NCBI RefSeq assembly: GCF_001039355.2
Contig: NW_019775336.1
Location: 58,331 to 116,595 of the forward strand
DNA length: 58,265 nt
Source of the DNA: Lingula anatina
Lineage: Eukaryota > Brachiopoda > Lingulata > Lingulida > Lingulidae
Direction: 5' to 3'
In this document: positions 22,016 to 35,123 of the stretch, piece after piece
Layout: each line of letters begins with the position of its first letter
How positions within the stretch are numbered: position 1 is the first letter of the stretch
The notes under the pieces: generated by a model
The model's input: only the letters and a program-made list of their open reading frames with translations
Database searches by the model: none
Told to the model about the DNA's origin: nothing
Program-made: the position numbers and the translations under genes

Positions 22016-24971
22016 TTTCTTTCATTTGATGCTTTCTCGAACGCGAATGAGCGCCTTACTTATCGCCTGTCAACTCACAACGTGGTCTTTATTGCCACTT
22101 TTTAATCATCCAGCTTATCTATTCCAAAGCAGCGTGTTCACGGTTTTAGTGTGTATTGACATCGATATGGCCCCTAAGTTCAATATTTGTCATTTTATTC
22201 ACTAAATCGGTTTTGTGAAAATACATGTACGTCTTGTTTCATAGAAATTCAAATTATTGCACATTGCATTGTTTGTACCCTCAGTAGTATGAGGTTTATT
22301 AATCCTTCAATAGAGTTATCAAAAGCCAATTTGTTGCTCATAAAAAGGTCAGCCTTATGAATGAATAGTTCCCGAAGAAAACGTCTGATTAATTGCAGCG
22401 TCAATTCTCACTTCTTGTTTTTCTCGCACGTACAGGTATATTAATATTTCATATGTCTTACGATGGTGTCTTGTTCAATTCGGTATCTCGATTCTAATAG
22501 CGCTTCCTTACTCCGATAGTGTTATTTCCCTGACTTCAGCGGAACTGCTTTTCATAGTTATTATCTTCACGAATACACGGTGGATGAAACATTTAGGTAT
22601 ACAACCAGTCGTGTTTGTCGCACTTCATGGGCAAGCAATGTCTTTGCAACTGGTGTCTCTTGCATCAACACACCTATACATCATATACATATATGTGAGG
22701 ATGGCGCATGCATCAATTTCGGCTTTGATTGGTTGGATTCAGCAGCAGACAACGAGTTGCGCAGTCCGTGCACTGTAGACAAGAAATGGAGAAACGTCGA
22801 TATCTTTTAACGGATTATTTCTTCCTTTTTCTTGTCATACATCTTTGGATTTACAAGATACTACTATAGTAGGGTTATATGCAGACAGGATTATTCCCGT
22901 ATCAAAGCTGAGAGTGAATTGCCGTTGGCTGTGTCGTGAAGAATTGATGAAAATCCAAGCCACCATTACCTATAGAGTTGCTTCTTGTCTCTCAACACGT
23001 GCAAAACTATGTGGCCGGCCAGTCTGGTCGATCAGCTTTTTATGTCCGCACGCGCTGTACTGTACATGTAATATTAACTGTGCTCCAGCGCGACGATCCG
23101 CTGTAATTAGGTGCCATTAACAGCAGGAGCAGTTGCTATGGGGTATCTCAGGATGTCATTCCGACTGTGAGAATACAGCAACCAGCAGTTCACCATTGTT
23201 TGTTGAGGCGACAGGATAGTGAAAGAGAGCATTCACATCGAAAAGAGCCGAGGTCTAGCAAGGCCGAGACCTAAATATGGCGAACCTACATAAATGGAAG
23301 ATCGCCTAATCCTTAAGTGGTCTCTCAATGACATTCAGTGACATTCATATATTTATATGTAACAAAAAACAATTTTTCAACACACCGTTTATTTATATAT
23401 TTATCTATTTGATCATATTATAATTATTTATTACATCATGCAAATCTGTTCAATAATGAAAATGATGGCCGATAACAGGAGGGAATTATATATTAAACAC
23501 AAACTCATTATTGTAATATATATTAAATTACGGAATAGAAATGAGAATAAAGAATATGTAAAATATCTAATACCCAGTATCTAGAAAGAAAGGTTGAAAA
23601 AAAGCATCAATATATTACATACAAAATGGAGGAAAGAACAATCTTCCCAGTATCATTTTTTTTCGTATTGCGTGCCTTCAATCTTTCTCTTTTTCTCTCC
23701 TTCTCTCTATCTCGGTTATTTTTAGTTTCTCTTTTTAAAGATTACAGCCTTTTGTGAACACGACTAGTTTGAAAAAGGTAAGTTTAATACTACCAGTATC
23801 TCTTAACACTGAAAATGATGACTGCAATCACTTCCCTTCATCATGGTTAAATAGTACAACAGGGCGCGTTGGTAGTCTGTTACAAAAATGTTGAAGAGCA
23901 CAGTGAGATTTTGTACTTGTTTTAGTGGATCCCTGTTATCAGAGGGCAGTTAAGGGAGTGATGTAGGTTGGAGATTTTATCTTAAAAGATTCCTGTTACA
24001 TTCATTTAATGTGTCATCAAAACATATAATACAGTGTAATGCTTGAAACACTGCCCCAAGTCCATCGTGTGACGTAATATTGGAATTTTTCGGACAAAAA
24101 CATTTTCATTTGCCTGATTTTCTCAGGCACCTGGACAGCTATAAACATGCTTTTAATGGTATATAAGTGGTTCAGGGATTTTTCTTTAAAGACTTATTGT
24201 TCATTTTATCTATAAAAACGTGAAATTACATCAAATATTAAGTGATTTTCACTTTCAAAGTCAATAAAATGGAAAAGAGAAGATCAATCAAAAAAAATTA
24301 AAAACCACTTCTAGTGCATACTTTTCTTAATAAGCATGGTGAATTTGGTCTTCCTTAGGTGAACAGGTAGACAGTTGTAGCTGGAACCGATAACGCTATC
24401 TCGTCAATATTGAAAGCGAAGAAAATGAGCAAAACCCTTTCAAAATAGCAAATTTATTAAATTGTTGACAGCTTTACCTGTTATTGTACTGACGATCACA
24501 AAGATGGGTCCTCTATTGCCCTATTGAAATTTTAATTTAAAACTTGTTTGTATGCATTTGGATGTCAGAAAATCTTATTTTTGTATCAATCTCACCTCCT
24601 GTTAGTTACTTCAAAGGAGTTACCACTAGCACTGTCAGAATGATTGACAGGCAATCAAGTAAGCCCTAATGACTAGATGGACGTCAGAGCAAGTGTAAGG
24701 AATGCGCTCTAGGATGTGCACACAATAGCATCATCGCAGGCGGTCTTGTCTACATTTGTCGAGAGAAACATGATTACGAATACATGGTCGTTTTCCAGGA
24801 AGCCGATCTAACCATCACAAACAAGTAATACATGTAGATGCAACCAGGAAGGGCTTGTTAGAGGAAATGTCTACAGTTGGATGAGTCAGACAAAATTCTG
24901 GGATAATTATTGAAGAAAAAAAACAAAAACATGTCGGCCTTGAAAGTGCATACATATATCCAGAACTGTAC
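22016..24971. other. Intergenic upstream of the urea transporter; no gene recognised
   Basis: Contains the urea-transporter 5' flank (no convincing TATA box seen) and AT-rich sequence from 23.3 to 24.7 kb. Isolated open frames near 22.6 kb show no recognisable motif, and I cannot link them to other exons. Confidence 0.4.
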
Positions 24972-25192
24972 CTAGCGGTATACCAGCGTTCTGTGGATTC
25001 TTTGTCAGGATTCTCTGTCAGCCATACCTCACCCCGACAACTGCGGCAAGCACAGGGGGCGCTGGCGCTTTGTTGCAACTGACTGTGGTGCCAAATACGG
25101 TATCCCTCCGGCTCAGGTGTGACAACTTTTTCTTCGCTCTCGTACACGGTGTCTACTTCTTTAAGCTTCCTAGCGTTTGCACCTTTCTCTTT
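24972..25192 (-). CDS. Candidate orphan exon, unknown protein
   Basis: 221 nt, minus strand, in frame throughout. It is preceded by a pyrimidine-rich acceptor ending ATTACAAG and followed by donor AG|GTACAG (phase 0 in, phase 2 out). The 73-residue product is charged and hydrophilic: a Lys-rich start (KEKGANARK), then KVVTPEPEGYRIWHHS, then a Cys-rich patch CACRSC. Composition looks more coding than the surroundings, but I recognise no family and could not identify the neighbouring exons with confidence. A weaker possible acceptor lies near 22.78 kb on the same strand. It could be part of a minus-strand gene whose other exons lie between 25.2 and 34 kb, or a chance frame. Confidence 0.35.
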
Positions 25193-25199
25193 CTTGTAA

Positions 25200-27104
25200 T
25201 ATCACAAAGGAGGGACAATAAATAAAACACTCAACCTAAAAACATTTTTGCAGATGTCGAGCATGGCAAACTGAATGCACGTTTCCAATCAAAATTTTGC
25301 TTAGCAAAGAGATACTGCAATTAAGTCGCCATCATTCCTATTTTTGAAACTCAAAGAAAACTCGCGCATGCCAATGTAGGTGCCTATCAAAAGAAGCACA
25401 GCCCCTAACAATCTGGTAAACACAATTTAGTTTTTACGATACTTCCGACATTTCCTTCTCAGATATCTTGATATTACAATATGTCACTTATTATATCACC
25501 ACTGATGAATTATGACGTCTGCAGCTAGTGTAAATATCTTTTGACAAGACGATAAAAAGCTGATAAGCTGTTGAGAAGCCAATTATCCGTTGTTTGTTTG
25601 GATTGTACATGTAACAAGCTGATCACGAGCATGTCGATGATGAGACCACCCTGATTGCTTCCAGAAAAACCATTTGGAAACTTTTAACTGCCTTTCAGGA
25701 AATGACACCTAAGTCACTCAGGCATTACTGATGAATGGCGTTATGCTTTGTCATGCACGGTGTCATGAATCTGCGACCGGCATCACGATATGAGATTAAA
25801 TGAACCAGTGGGCTGTTCCACAACGCCTGACCGTTACATGTACCTTGCTGCTGCAGAAGTTAATCAACTAGAAGTTTTTACTCACGTTGCGGATTAAAAA
25901 ATGGAGATGTTTCTAATAAAACGTGGGGCTTTTAGCACTGCAAGAACGACATATGACTGATTATCCATATAAATGTGTAGTTTGTTGTTAAAATAATGAG
26001 AAAGTTGAACCTAAAATGAGCCCCGGACTAAGGGTACTTTTTACCAGAATTCAGTTTATTTCTTGGCTTACATAGAACAGTGGCACGTGTTTGGAGTATA
26101 TAATGCATGTTATACGGTAATAATGGTAATTGAGGGGAGGCCTCTGTTATTTATCCCTACATATGTTCCTTGCCGCCGGCCTTACATTAAAAGATTTCAA
26201 AAAGATCCAAAGACGTGCTTCGTTAGATCAAGTAACTTGCTGATAAGTCTAGTGTCATTTTTGTTCGTTTTTCTGTGCATGTTGTTTGTTAAGTTACATG
26301 TTATGGGGCACTGAGCAATTTCCTAGAAGTAATTTTGTTATTATGTCCAAGCTTTGAATGTGCCCATAGACAATTCTCTAGAAATAATGAGACTGTTGTT
26401 AAAGCGTACTGAGTTTGTATAACGTACATGTGTCATAAATATGGACTTTAGGTGACAATAACCAACACACCTTGTATAAAATCAATAATACGATTGGCAA
26501 GGTTTTCCCTTATCGGTTGTATAGAAAAGTAAATTGGCTTTTAAATAGACGAAACGTTTTTTTCTCCCCACGAGACCCTTCCTCAAAGACTTGTCGAGCA
26601 CCTGCTCCGGAAGTTGGACCATGTAAACCGCGAATGACCCAGGCTCTTTTAGGAAAGTTCGAAACTACAATTTACACCGCAAAAAGAAAAAACGCTTCGC
26701 ATATCTTAAAATATTTACTTGTTCTTCAAAATCTTTTTAAACCGTTAGGCAGGATAATGCTTCAGAGGATGAAGGCCCCTGTTGAACCGTTCTTGCGACC
26801 GCCTTGACAACAGATTTGGCCTACCCTCACAACTATACACGTAACAAAATATCTGCAATTTTTCACAATGCATAAACACTCGTGTATGAATTTGATGATG
26901 ACTGCATGGGAAGGGCAAGAGAGTGGGCAAAAATTCATTATTCAAGCGGTTCTGAGCACGGTGTAATATATCAGGGAATTTAAAATCAAGTTAACAAATT
27001 TGTCACCCAGACAATGATTTCCCTCAACACTATTATATAGCATTTTAACTTCAAAGTACAATGCAAACAAAATGGATCTTAATCGATCAATTGAACGTGT
27101 CATG
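25200..27104. other. Intergenic; nothing certain
   Basis: No convincing gene. A plus-strand frame around 26.58-26.66 kb holds a CRAPAPEVGPCK stretch resembling the first strand of a Kunitz domain, but the rest of the domain is missing. Confidence 0.4.
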
Positions 27105-27365
27105 GCCCCGCTATTATAAGACTGGGTTCCCACGCCTAGATCAATCCATCTGGAACGGTCTAACTCCCTGGGGAGTCTTACTAAATTGCTATCAACTTGA
27201 CCGGCTTAAATGTCTGTCGCGCCTACCGAATCAGCTAGGGGGTAAGGTAGTTACCCCCTTACAGCTTTACTAAAGTGGCAGACATTTAAGCCGGTTAGTT
27301 TGATAGCAATTTAGTGATACTCCCCAGGGAGATAGATCAATCCAAATATCTGTGGGAATGGTCCC
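27105..27365. mobile_element. Fold-back MITE-like element, family A copy 5
   Basis: Left: tagatcaatccatctggaac with actccctggggagtcttac and taaattgctatcaacttgac. Right: tttgatagcaatttagtgat with ccccagggagatagatcaat, ending tgtgggaatggtcccttag. Immediately followed head to tail by copy 6. Confidence 0.85.
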
Positions 27366-28120
27366 TTAGCCCCATTCCCAGAGATTAGATCGATCCAACT
27401 AGATCGACCTAACTCCCTGGGGGTTCACGCTAAATAGCTGTCAGCCGAGCGGGCACGAAATTTAATTAGCCCCTTACAGCTCGTAGTAGGCGGGGCGGAC
27501 ATTTAAGCCAGATTATCTGACAGTAATCTAGTGAGACTCCCCACGGGGATAGATCGATCTAAAATCTATGGGAATGCAGGGCCGTAGCCTCCGGGGGGCA
27601 GGGGGGGGGCAGCTGCCCCCCTGGGATTTGAGGTGCAAAAAAAAAAAAATAATCGCAAAAGTAAAAAAAAATAATTGCAAAGTTGGTATCATTTCTGTGA
27701 GAAAATGCACTCATGGCCACTAGACAACCATTCAACAATCTGTTTACAAATGTGTACTGTTTTTAGCCAACTCAGTTCATGCCAAAAAGCTCATCCTCCC
27801 TTAGGGAGCTATCCTGATCCTATTCCTGATCCTGAGACAATCTACGAAAAGAAGTCCAATTGGCGTGTTGTGTTGAAAATATGACTGTACTTATGGCAAA
27901 ATGAACCTACAATTTCTGACTTCTGATTGAGCAATAAATAACAGTTAAAATGCACCAGAATGCAGTATTTTACATACAGTTTTTAAAATTTTTCCACACC
28001 ATGGGAGGGGGAGACCCCATCCCACACCCTCCCCCATCGGGGGCTTTGCCCCCTCGTGTCCGCTTACTGCCCCCCCCCTGGTATTTTGCTCAGGCTACGG
28101 CCCTGGAATGCACCCTTAGA
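27366..28120. mobile_element. Family A copy 6, split by a nested hAT-like element
   Basis: The copy runs from ccccattcccagagattaga to aaaatctatgggaatgc at about 27577, then resumes as ggaatgcacccttag at about 28106. Comparison with the uninterrupted end at 11050-11069 shows that a 529-bp insertion splits it. Confidence 0.85.
27577..28105. mobile_element. Non-autonomous hAT-like element nested in a family A MITE
   Basis: Terminal inverted repeats cagggccgtagcct and aggctacggccctg (14 bp) enclose 529 bp. GGAATG lies just before the left terminus, and GAATGCA follows the right one, consistent with a short target duplication. Subterminal G-run/C-run tracts mirror each other. No transposase. A related small element lies in the SRCR gene intron (54856-55004). 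Confidence 0.85.
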
Positions 28121-29938
28121 AGCAAGAGTTGCTGAGGCTAATTTTGTTTGGGGTGAGACCTCATCACAACGGGCTTTGAAAGAAAAAGAGGGTTAAAGCA
28201 ATATTGTATATCGGAAGGGTATTTCTATATCCTTTACCTAATTGATTGACGTCAATAACTGTAGGATTTTCTGCTATCCTCAGATTGCGTTTATTGATAG
28301 CTTAAGACTTACAGGCAATCATCTCCACAACTTCCAGTACCACATATGCAAGGACATGTTTGCATTTGCATGGCAAAAAGATTTGGTCAGGGACTGTCTA
28401 AAACGATCTTTATCTTCCAAAACGCTCCTTATTTGTGTTCATGTTAAAAAGAGAAGGCGAAAAATACATACAGCCGTCCACCAAAACAAGTTAAGTATCG
28501 TGAGCGTGTTTGGCGTGGTAAATTATGGACACTTGCCTACGCGTGAAGCTGTCATGCACTTGTGAGCATGATCAAGTATGATCAACAAAATATCTTGCAT
28601 GGAAATGTGGTTAATTCTTGCTCTTACCACAAAAAACGTTTATGGACACTTCGCAAAAATGTAAATATAAAACATTAAGTAGCTTTGAGCAAGTCAAAGT
28701 TTAAATATAAAACTTGGTTAAGGAGAAAGTTTTGGAAATGTTTCATAAACATTTCAGTATACATAACAGTGAAATGGTGACCAACCGAGAGGCATAGGAC
28801 AGAACATCTCTGCTTCTCAAATTTCCATAATTAGACAGTATTTCGCAGTGCTGAGATGACGTCCCTAAAAGTCCCCTTTATCAAACAATTACAGCTGACG
28901 TTGACAAATAACGATGTGGGCAATTAGGACATCAATCTATTAGGAATAACGACAGTTCGGATTTGGTAAACTTTCGAACATAAAGGTCACGGAAACCTTT
29001 TCGTTATTTGACGAGAAAGTGATACATTTCGTCGACTGTTTCCTCTTTCTCGGCCTTTTTTTCTTCATTTGCATTCATTTGCGGTCAGTCTTTATAGGTG
29101 TGACAAGGTCAAACGGGCAGTGTGTGTTTCTTCATCATCGGTTTTCCTGGAAGACAATTTCTATCACGACGAATGTCGGAAACTAATTTTAAAGATCAAA
29201 ACGCGGTATTTCGCGCATACAGCACGCCAAGCACGGACAGCTGTTAGACCACGCGTGCGTCTTTTTTCTTCTTTTATCCACCGCAACGTACTTTCTACCA
29301 CATGCTTTTAAGCTATTACAAAATTAGGTAATTAAGTAATTGTATAGTTTTGTTACAGCTGGAACAACTCCGGTAGAGAGTAATTGTAGCATCAGTCAGA
29401 TATTTATACATCGCTCGTCAGCACCTGTGTAAATGTATATTTATAAATCGCTTTAATCTTCGTGGTATATCCACTACTGTTTTTTTTTTCCCAAGGAAAC
29501 TGGATTAACGGACATTGTAATTATACTGAGACAAAATGATCCACTTCAATTATCCAAAAAGCAAGGCAATGTCGAGAAGATGATACCATAACAGCTAATA
29601 CTTGTTCAGTCAAGTTCAAGATCCACCGTTGTTTCAGAAGAAGCCCTTGCACCACACAGTGCGTGAAATCAATTTATTCTCGAAACGTTGCCACGGTGTC
29701 AGAAAACGCTATTCCAATTTGTCAAAAATCACTTTAGCACTTTAAGAAACTGATCTACTGATGGGTAATACTTGTTTAAGTCATAATGTAAATGAGAGCA
29801 AGGAGAGAAGAAGACTAAGCAGATCCCAAACAAATGCCTTTTAGCAACCAAATCCTAATGAACGTAGAGAAAAAGTACACCAACCTGCTAAAAAATGCCA
29901 GAGTTAAAAATATACAGTATTTTTCTATATCCTTTTGT
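28121..29938. other. Intergenic; no gene recognised
   Basis: AT-rich, with several open frames of 80-110 codons that carry no motif, signal peptide or good splice context that I can support. Confidence 0.4.
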
Positions 29939-30786
29939 TACGGAGCTTTGTTAGTATCATATTAACCTTTTTTATTTTCATTTAAGTTTTATGTTATGGA
30001 ATTTTCACCACGGTGAAAATTATTTCTACCGCGGTGAAAATTATTTTCAACGTGGTGAAAAATAATTTACACCGCGGTGGGAATCAATTTTCACCGCGGT
30101 GGAAAATAATTTTCACCGCGGTGGAAAATACGCGGTGGTAATTCCTGGCCATCTCGGCCCGGGTAATGCATACATGTAGGTTATACGAATCCAACATTTA
30201 CCAGATGTCTGGAAAGGACGTTGATCAAGACAAGCACATGCACATGCACGCGGTTTAACCGGTCTATGTGCCAATCATCCCAGGAATCTGGAGAAGCGGG
30301 CAGTATTCGAATAGATTAAAAATCACCGAAATGCTGCAATGTTGTACGTGGCTTTTCCCTTTATAATAACTTGCGTATTATTGGGAATATTGGTAGAAAG
30401 AAACCTTTCCGAAGAAACTGAGATTACATCTATTAAGATAAGATCTAAGAAACACATCACAAAAATATTTAAAAATACATTGTCCAAAAATAACGTTAAG
30501 TATTTAGTAATAACAATGGGATTCCCTTTGCATAAAACTGCAAGCGGGACTTTAATTATATAGGTGGTAAATATAGATGGGAAACTTAAGTTAACGGCAG
30601 TGGCCCCACGAACAGATCCACCAACCTTGTGTGTATGTAACAATAGCATGCACAGTGACGGAATCTGGCAAATGTAAGGTTCTCATTACCTATTCATCAC
30701 CCGGGCCGAGATCGCCAGGAATTACCATAAAATAAAACTTAAATGAAAATAGAAAAAAGTTAATATGATACTAACAAAGCTCCGTA
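29939..30786. mobile_element. 848-bp fold-back transposon-like element with ACCGCGGT tandem core
   Basis: The left arm starts tacggagctttgttagtatc atattaac and the right arm (30725-30786) is its reverse complement over about 60 bp. A second inverted pair lies inside: aattcctggccatctcggcccggg near 30140 (read in parts) and cccgggccgagatcgccaggaatt near 30700. From 30000 to 30137 about six tandem units of ttttcaccgcggtggaaaat form nested palindromes. Internal frames have no transposase motif, so it is non-autonomous. Confidence 0.85.
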
Positions 30787-30892
30787 TTTTGTAGAACATC
30801 ATTTTAAATATTTTTTAAAATGTTTTACCTCACTTATTTCCTTGTTTACCTGAATCTTCAATCTTTTGGATCCTAGAATTTTAAGCAACTAA

Positions 30893-30951
30893 TTATATTA
30901 TATTATATTATATTATATTATATTATATTATATTATATTATATTATATTAT
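30893..30951. repeat. (TATTA)n microsatellite
   Basis: Uninterrupted pentanucleotide run, about eleven copies, 110 bp beyond the fold-back element. Confidence 0.95.
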
Positions 30952-32033
30952 TGCTTGACGATAATGAGTACTATCCTCATCAATTAGTGAGAGGGACTGC
31001 ACACAGATTCATCTTTGCTTTCTAACATCATATTTATTCACACAATACAACCTTTATGATAACACGCACGTTGATATCTCTGTATACATCTTGATGCCTC
31101 TGTCTTAGGACACCACTATATCCATTCAACTCATCTGTAGATAAATGTCCATAAGAAGGAGAACATTGTTCTTAATTCTCACCTACATATTACTTATTAT
31201 TTCATGCCAATCAAAATATGGTTGCATAGACCTCTTACCGACTTCACGTATTTCAAATTAACTAGTTATTCCAGCTCTTACAGGGGTAAGTAATGTTATT
31301 GCCATTACTTCCACACCTTACATAGATCAATAACTTCAAGCTATCCCCCGGGATAACATGCATCTCCCACAGCACAGTTAACTTGAAATATCTATACATG
31401 TAGCTGATACATGATCCATTTGCCCTAACTTTCCTTTTTTTTTTCTTAAGCTTATTAAGCAAAACACATTTTAAACATACCTTGTGCAAAACATGGTTGC
31501 GCGAGTTAAATCTAAATGAAAACAATTGCCTTATTATATACAATCAACTAAAATATAACACACATTTCTAAAATTAATAATAAAATATGAAACATTGACC
31601 GAAGTATACAGATATAAATGTTACTAAACTCTTTTAGCGATTTCCGTCAATAGTGGAATTCTCAGCCTGAATTTTGTTCATTCAGTATGATCATAAAGCC
31701 AAGACATTCGTTTTTGCTTGTTTTACAGAATATTGATAAACACTCGTTATGCCACTGATACATTTTGCTTCACACTTATTTCCAGCTATTGTATCTCTGT
31801 AAAGGGTTTGTCACACCAAGCGTAAAAAGGTACCTATGCAGTGAGCCGTATGTGACTTCGATTATACGCACAGCATTGAACGTATGAAATCACAGTGTTA
31901 CCAGGGTATTAAAATGAAGATACAAGCAGTGTTTGAAATTGCTTTTCAACATGCTTAAAATTTTTCATCTCCTTTCGGGTATGTAACGTTCAAAAACGTT
32001 AACCTGCATACTCGAGGCGTTTTTTCTTATACT

Positions 32034-32379
32034 AAAAGGGATAATAACTCTTCGTTCTGGCCAAAAAATGAATTTTCCTGGAGTAAACAACAATTTTCCC
32101 ACACTTACAAATGGTTAATGAATCCATTTTCACATTCAAAGTTGGTCCCTGTTTTTTTTTCTAAAAAGTTAGTTTTTTTGTTATAATCTCTTAAGAGACT
32201 ATAACAGAGTATAGCCATCAATGGAGGTCACGTGGTCTGATGACAAAGTTCAGATATCAGAATAATAGATATAACTGCCGTTTTTGTAGAAAAACGGAAT
32301 ATATTATATTTCTATGAGTTGTTCACAATGTTTTTATTGTGAAATATAGATCTCATACAAAGAGTTATTATCCCTTTAA
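32034..32379. mobile_element. Complete MITE-like element, family F copy 3 (about 345 bp)
   Basis: Terminal inverted repeats aaagggataataactctt and aagagttattatcccttt. The interior contains, inverted, the tgaatccattttcacattca core found in the copies at 13.9 and 21.3 kb. No coding capacity. This is the most complete member and defines the family ends. Confidence 0.85.
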
Positions 32380-32775
32380 ATGCTATACGCAAGGTGTAAC
32401 AGTGCCTTTACTTGAATACGCTATGAAACCCTGTAGGACGTTATGTTTTAAACAGGCAGCTTTGATTATATATATACAAGCACCAGCAAGTAGTAAGTGA
32501 TAAAATATCTGTGTGGGTTATTTACCTACATTGTAGCCTTTAGTGACAGTGAGAGAATATTACATTTTTATTCCCAATTTAATCCGCGGTTTTATAAAAC
32601 GACACCAAAAATTTATTAATTTTTGACATAATTTCTTCATTGCAAGTGTTTATACAATCACCGTTTCATACAAGACGTAATACATACATCACTTTACGAT
32701 TGAAAAATTATAATATAAGTCGTCCATAACGAAGTCTGTGTATACATTACATGAAATGAGGCAGTTTATTATAAT

Positions 32776-33069
32776 TACCTCCGCCAAGGAGGTTATGTTT
32801 TCATGCACCCCTGTTTGTTTGTTTGTTTGTTTGTTTGTTTGTTTGTTTGTCATCAACATAACTCAAAAATGTATGGACTGATTTTGATGAAATTTTCAGG
32901 AACTGTCAAAAGTGGGCCAAGAAACAGATGATTAGTTTTTGGTGGTGATCCGGATCAATGATCAATCAATAGTCAATAATCAAAAATATCGAAAATCAAG
33001 GGGTGAAACGGAATTGGATGGAGACTTTGCTGCCTGCAGAGACCTGCACCCTCGGAGTGCTTTTCTAGT
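32776..33069 (+). mobile_element. Dispersed element with CCTCCGCCAAGG terminus
   Basis: Starts acctccgccaaggaggttat, followed by a (GTTT)n run (32814-32850), then catcaacataactcaaaaat, attttgatgaaattttcagg, gggccaagaaacagatgatt and gtgatccggatca, ending near ggagtgcttttctagttc. A second copy in the opposite sense is at 53308-53518. The design recalls short elements dispersed through many marine invertebrate genomes; I do not name the family. Confidence 0.75.
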
Positions 33070-34488
33070 TCACTATGTTGTCAATCCATATTTGTGAATT
33101 GAGCATTGCAACTAAAATCAATGTGCTTTTACTATCGGTCTACGTAGATCGATCCTACTCCGCGGGCCCTGAATGTAATTAGATTAACAGACTAGCAGGA
33201 GCATCTATATTTTTTTCTTATGGAATAAACATATTGGGTATAAGTTAGAGCGAGTTAAATTGGCAACTGACCATATAACCTTCATGTTGTAGTTATTAAT
33301 GCTGTAAAGTCACTCTCGCTGTGGATAGGACAACAGAACCATCTAAAAGTATAAGCTGCTTTTCAAAAAAAAAAAGAAAACATTGAACATTTACCCATGT
33401 GAACATTTACCCATCTTACTTCTCAATTAAATTTACAAAATAAGTCTCGTATAAAGGTTTTTACCTCACATTGATGGAATAGATTGCTGTAGACAATAAT
33501 TACTTCACGGTAGAGTGAAGCGTCTGTGACAAATAGGTGTTTGAATATAAATAATTCTTAAGTATTTTACGAACTATACTTGGATAAGTTTGTTTGTAAC
33601 CTTAATGCCATTAAGGGCTTTTCAATTGCAGATCATTTTTATATTTGTATTTGTCATGATACCTGATAAATAAACCTTCTGAAATAAAAGAAGCCGATTT
33701 CGCGATTTTGTAATAAAACGCAATAGGCTCGGCTTTACAGAAATTAAGGAGATGCTCTTTTGAAGCCATTTACAGCGCATCGTTAACGTATTGAAAGAAT
33801 AGAAAACATTACAAAAGCAACATTGAACAATCCCTCATATCAACAAAACAAATTAAATAGAACAAGATGAATCTAAAATGGAATGAAAACAACGCAAACA
33901 ATGCCATGCATCTATGTCGCCAGCTTCTACAGCACAGATACGTTTTACAAAGCCTTAATGACAATTAAATATTCATGTGCTTTCCTAATGATCCAAGGCT
34001 AGTTTTCAGTAGTAATGTATTAGTACCAGGACCAGACAACAACTGACATGGCTTTATATATGTACCCCATTATGGGACGCGCTAATCATTTATCAAACTT
34101 GAGTCGTTTGACGTGAAACAAAGTTTGGGAATCCATTTCCAGAAATTAAAATCAATGGTAATGGTAGATGCTATGGTGAAAACTACACCCCGTTACGGGC
34201 CGCTAAAATTTCCACTGTTTGCTGTATAAATTATTCATGTACTGGTACTTCTCTGGTTATTTTACTCTCGATGCTACAAAAGGTTTTTACAGAATTATAT
34301 GAGCAAACATATGGTGTCTAACATTGGAAACTATACTGAACTTGTGCAAGTTAAAATAAAACATTTTTTGCCATTGAAATCATTCTTTACGTGTTTACCA
34401 GATTGAATTACAGCTCGGTTGAGCCATAAGGGTATATTCCTTGTTTTTAGGCCCTTGGTTTTGACGAAAAATCACATGGTCTAAACAA
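33070..34488. other. Intergenic; nothing recognised
   Basis: AT-rich sequence without a supported exon, RNA or element. It lies downstream of the minus-strand LamG-PAN gene. Confidence 0.4.
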
Positions 34489-34494
34489 TTTATT
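34489..34494 (-). terminator. Poly(A) signal (AATAAA on minus strand)
   Basis: Reverse complement of tttatt, 150 bases beyond the stop codon of the minus-strand LamG-PAN gene. Confidence 0.55.
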
Positions 34495-34641
34495 CAAAAA
34501 GGAATATAGAATTCGAAAACGATTTGTACATCGTAACTTTTTCAGTAGTTTTGAATGATATACCCCTTAAAGAGAAAAGGGGAAAATTAAAAATTACATT
34601 AAGCTATACCGGGGTATATAAATGCCATTGCATGCCATTAA

Positions 34642-35087
34642 TTAAGGAACGTCCCCAAACACCACAAACCCAGAATCTTCCACCTCCTTCAGGCCAAACC
34701 CGTGTCCCAGCAAACACGTCCCGTTCTCTCTCCTGTAAGCCAGATTGCGGCATGTTGCTCGCAAGCACTTGGCAGAGCAATGGATCAGGCTTGCAACATG
34801 GTGGACAACGGCGGGGCTAGGAATCAGTGATGTTGTCGGCCACTTGTGCAACATTCGATCTATCCAAAAAGCAATGGGAATACTTAGACTCTGTACGTAT
34901 ATTGTACATTGATAGTTTAAAAATTGATGCAAATGTGAGGTGAAAATGCCAATCGCATTACTGTTTAAGACTATAATTGCGTGCTTTGACAGTTTTAAAA
35001 GCAGTCTTATCGTACGCAAACGTACATTTTGATTATTTTGAAGATCAACGAGATTTTACGGAATGCACAATCTAAACAAAAAATCAC

Positions 35088-35123
<36 letters not shown>

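Noticed and set aside
26472-26807. Possible Kunitz-domain exon (CRAPAPEVGPCK)
   Set aside because: Only the first strand matches. The expected aromatic YGGC core and later Cys residues are missing, and no phase-compatible neighbour exon was seen. Chance or a very old remnant.
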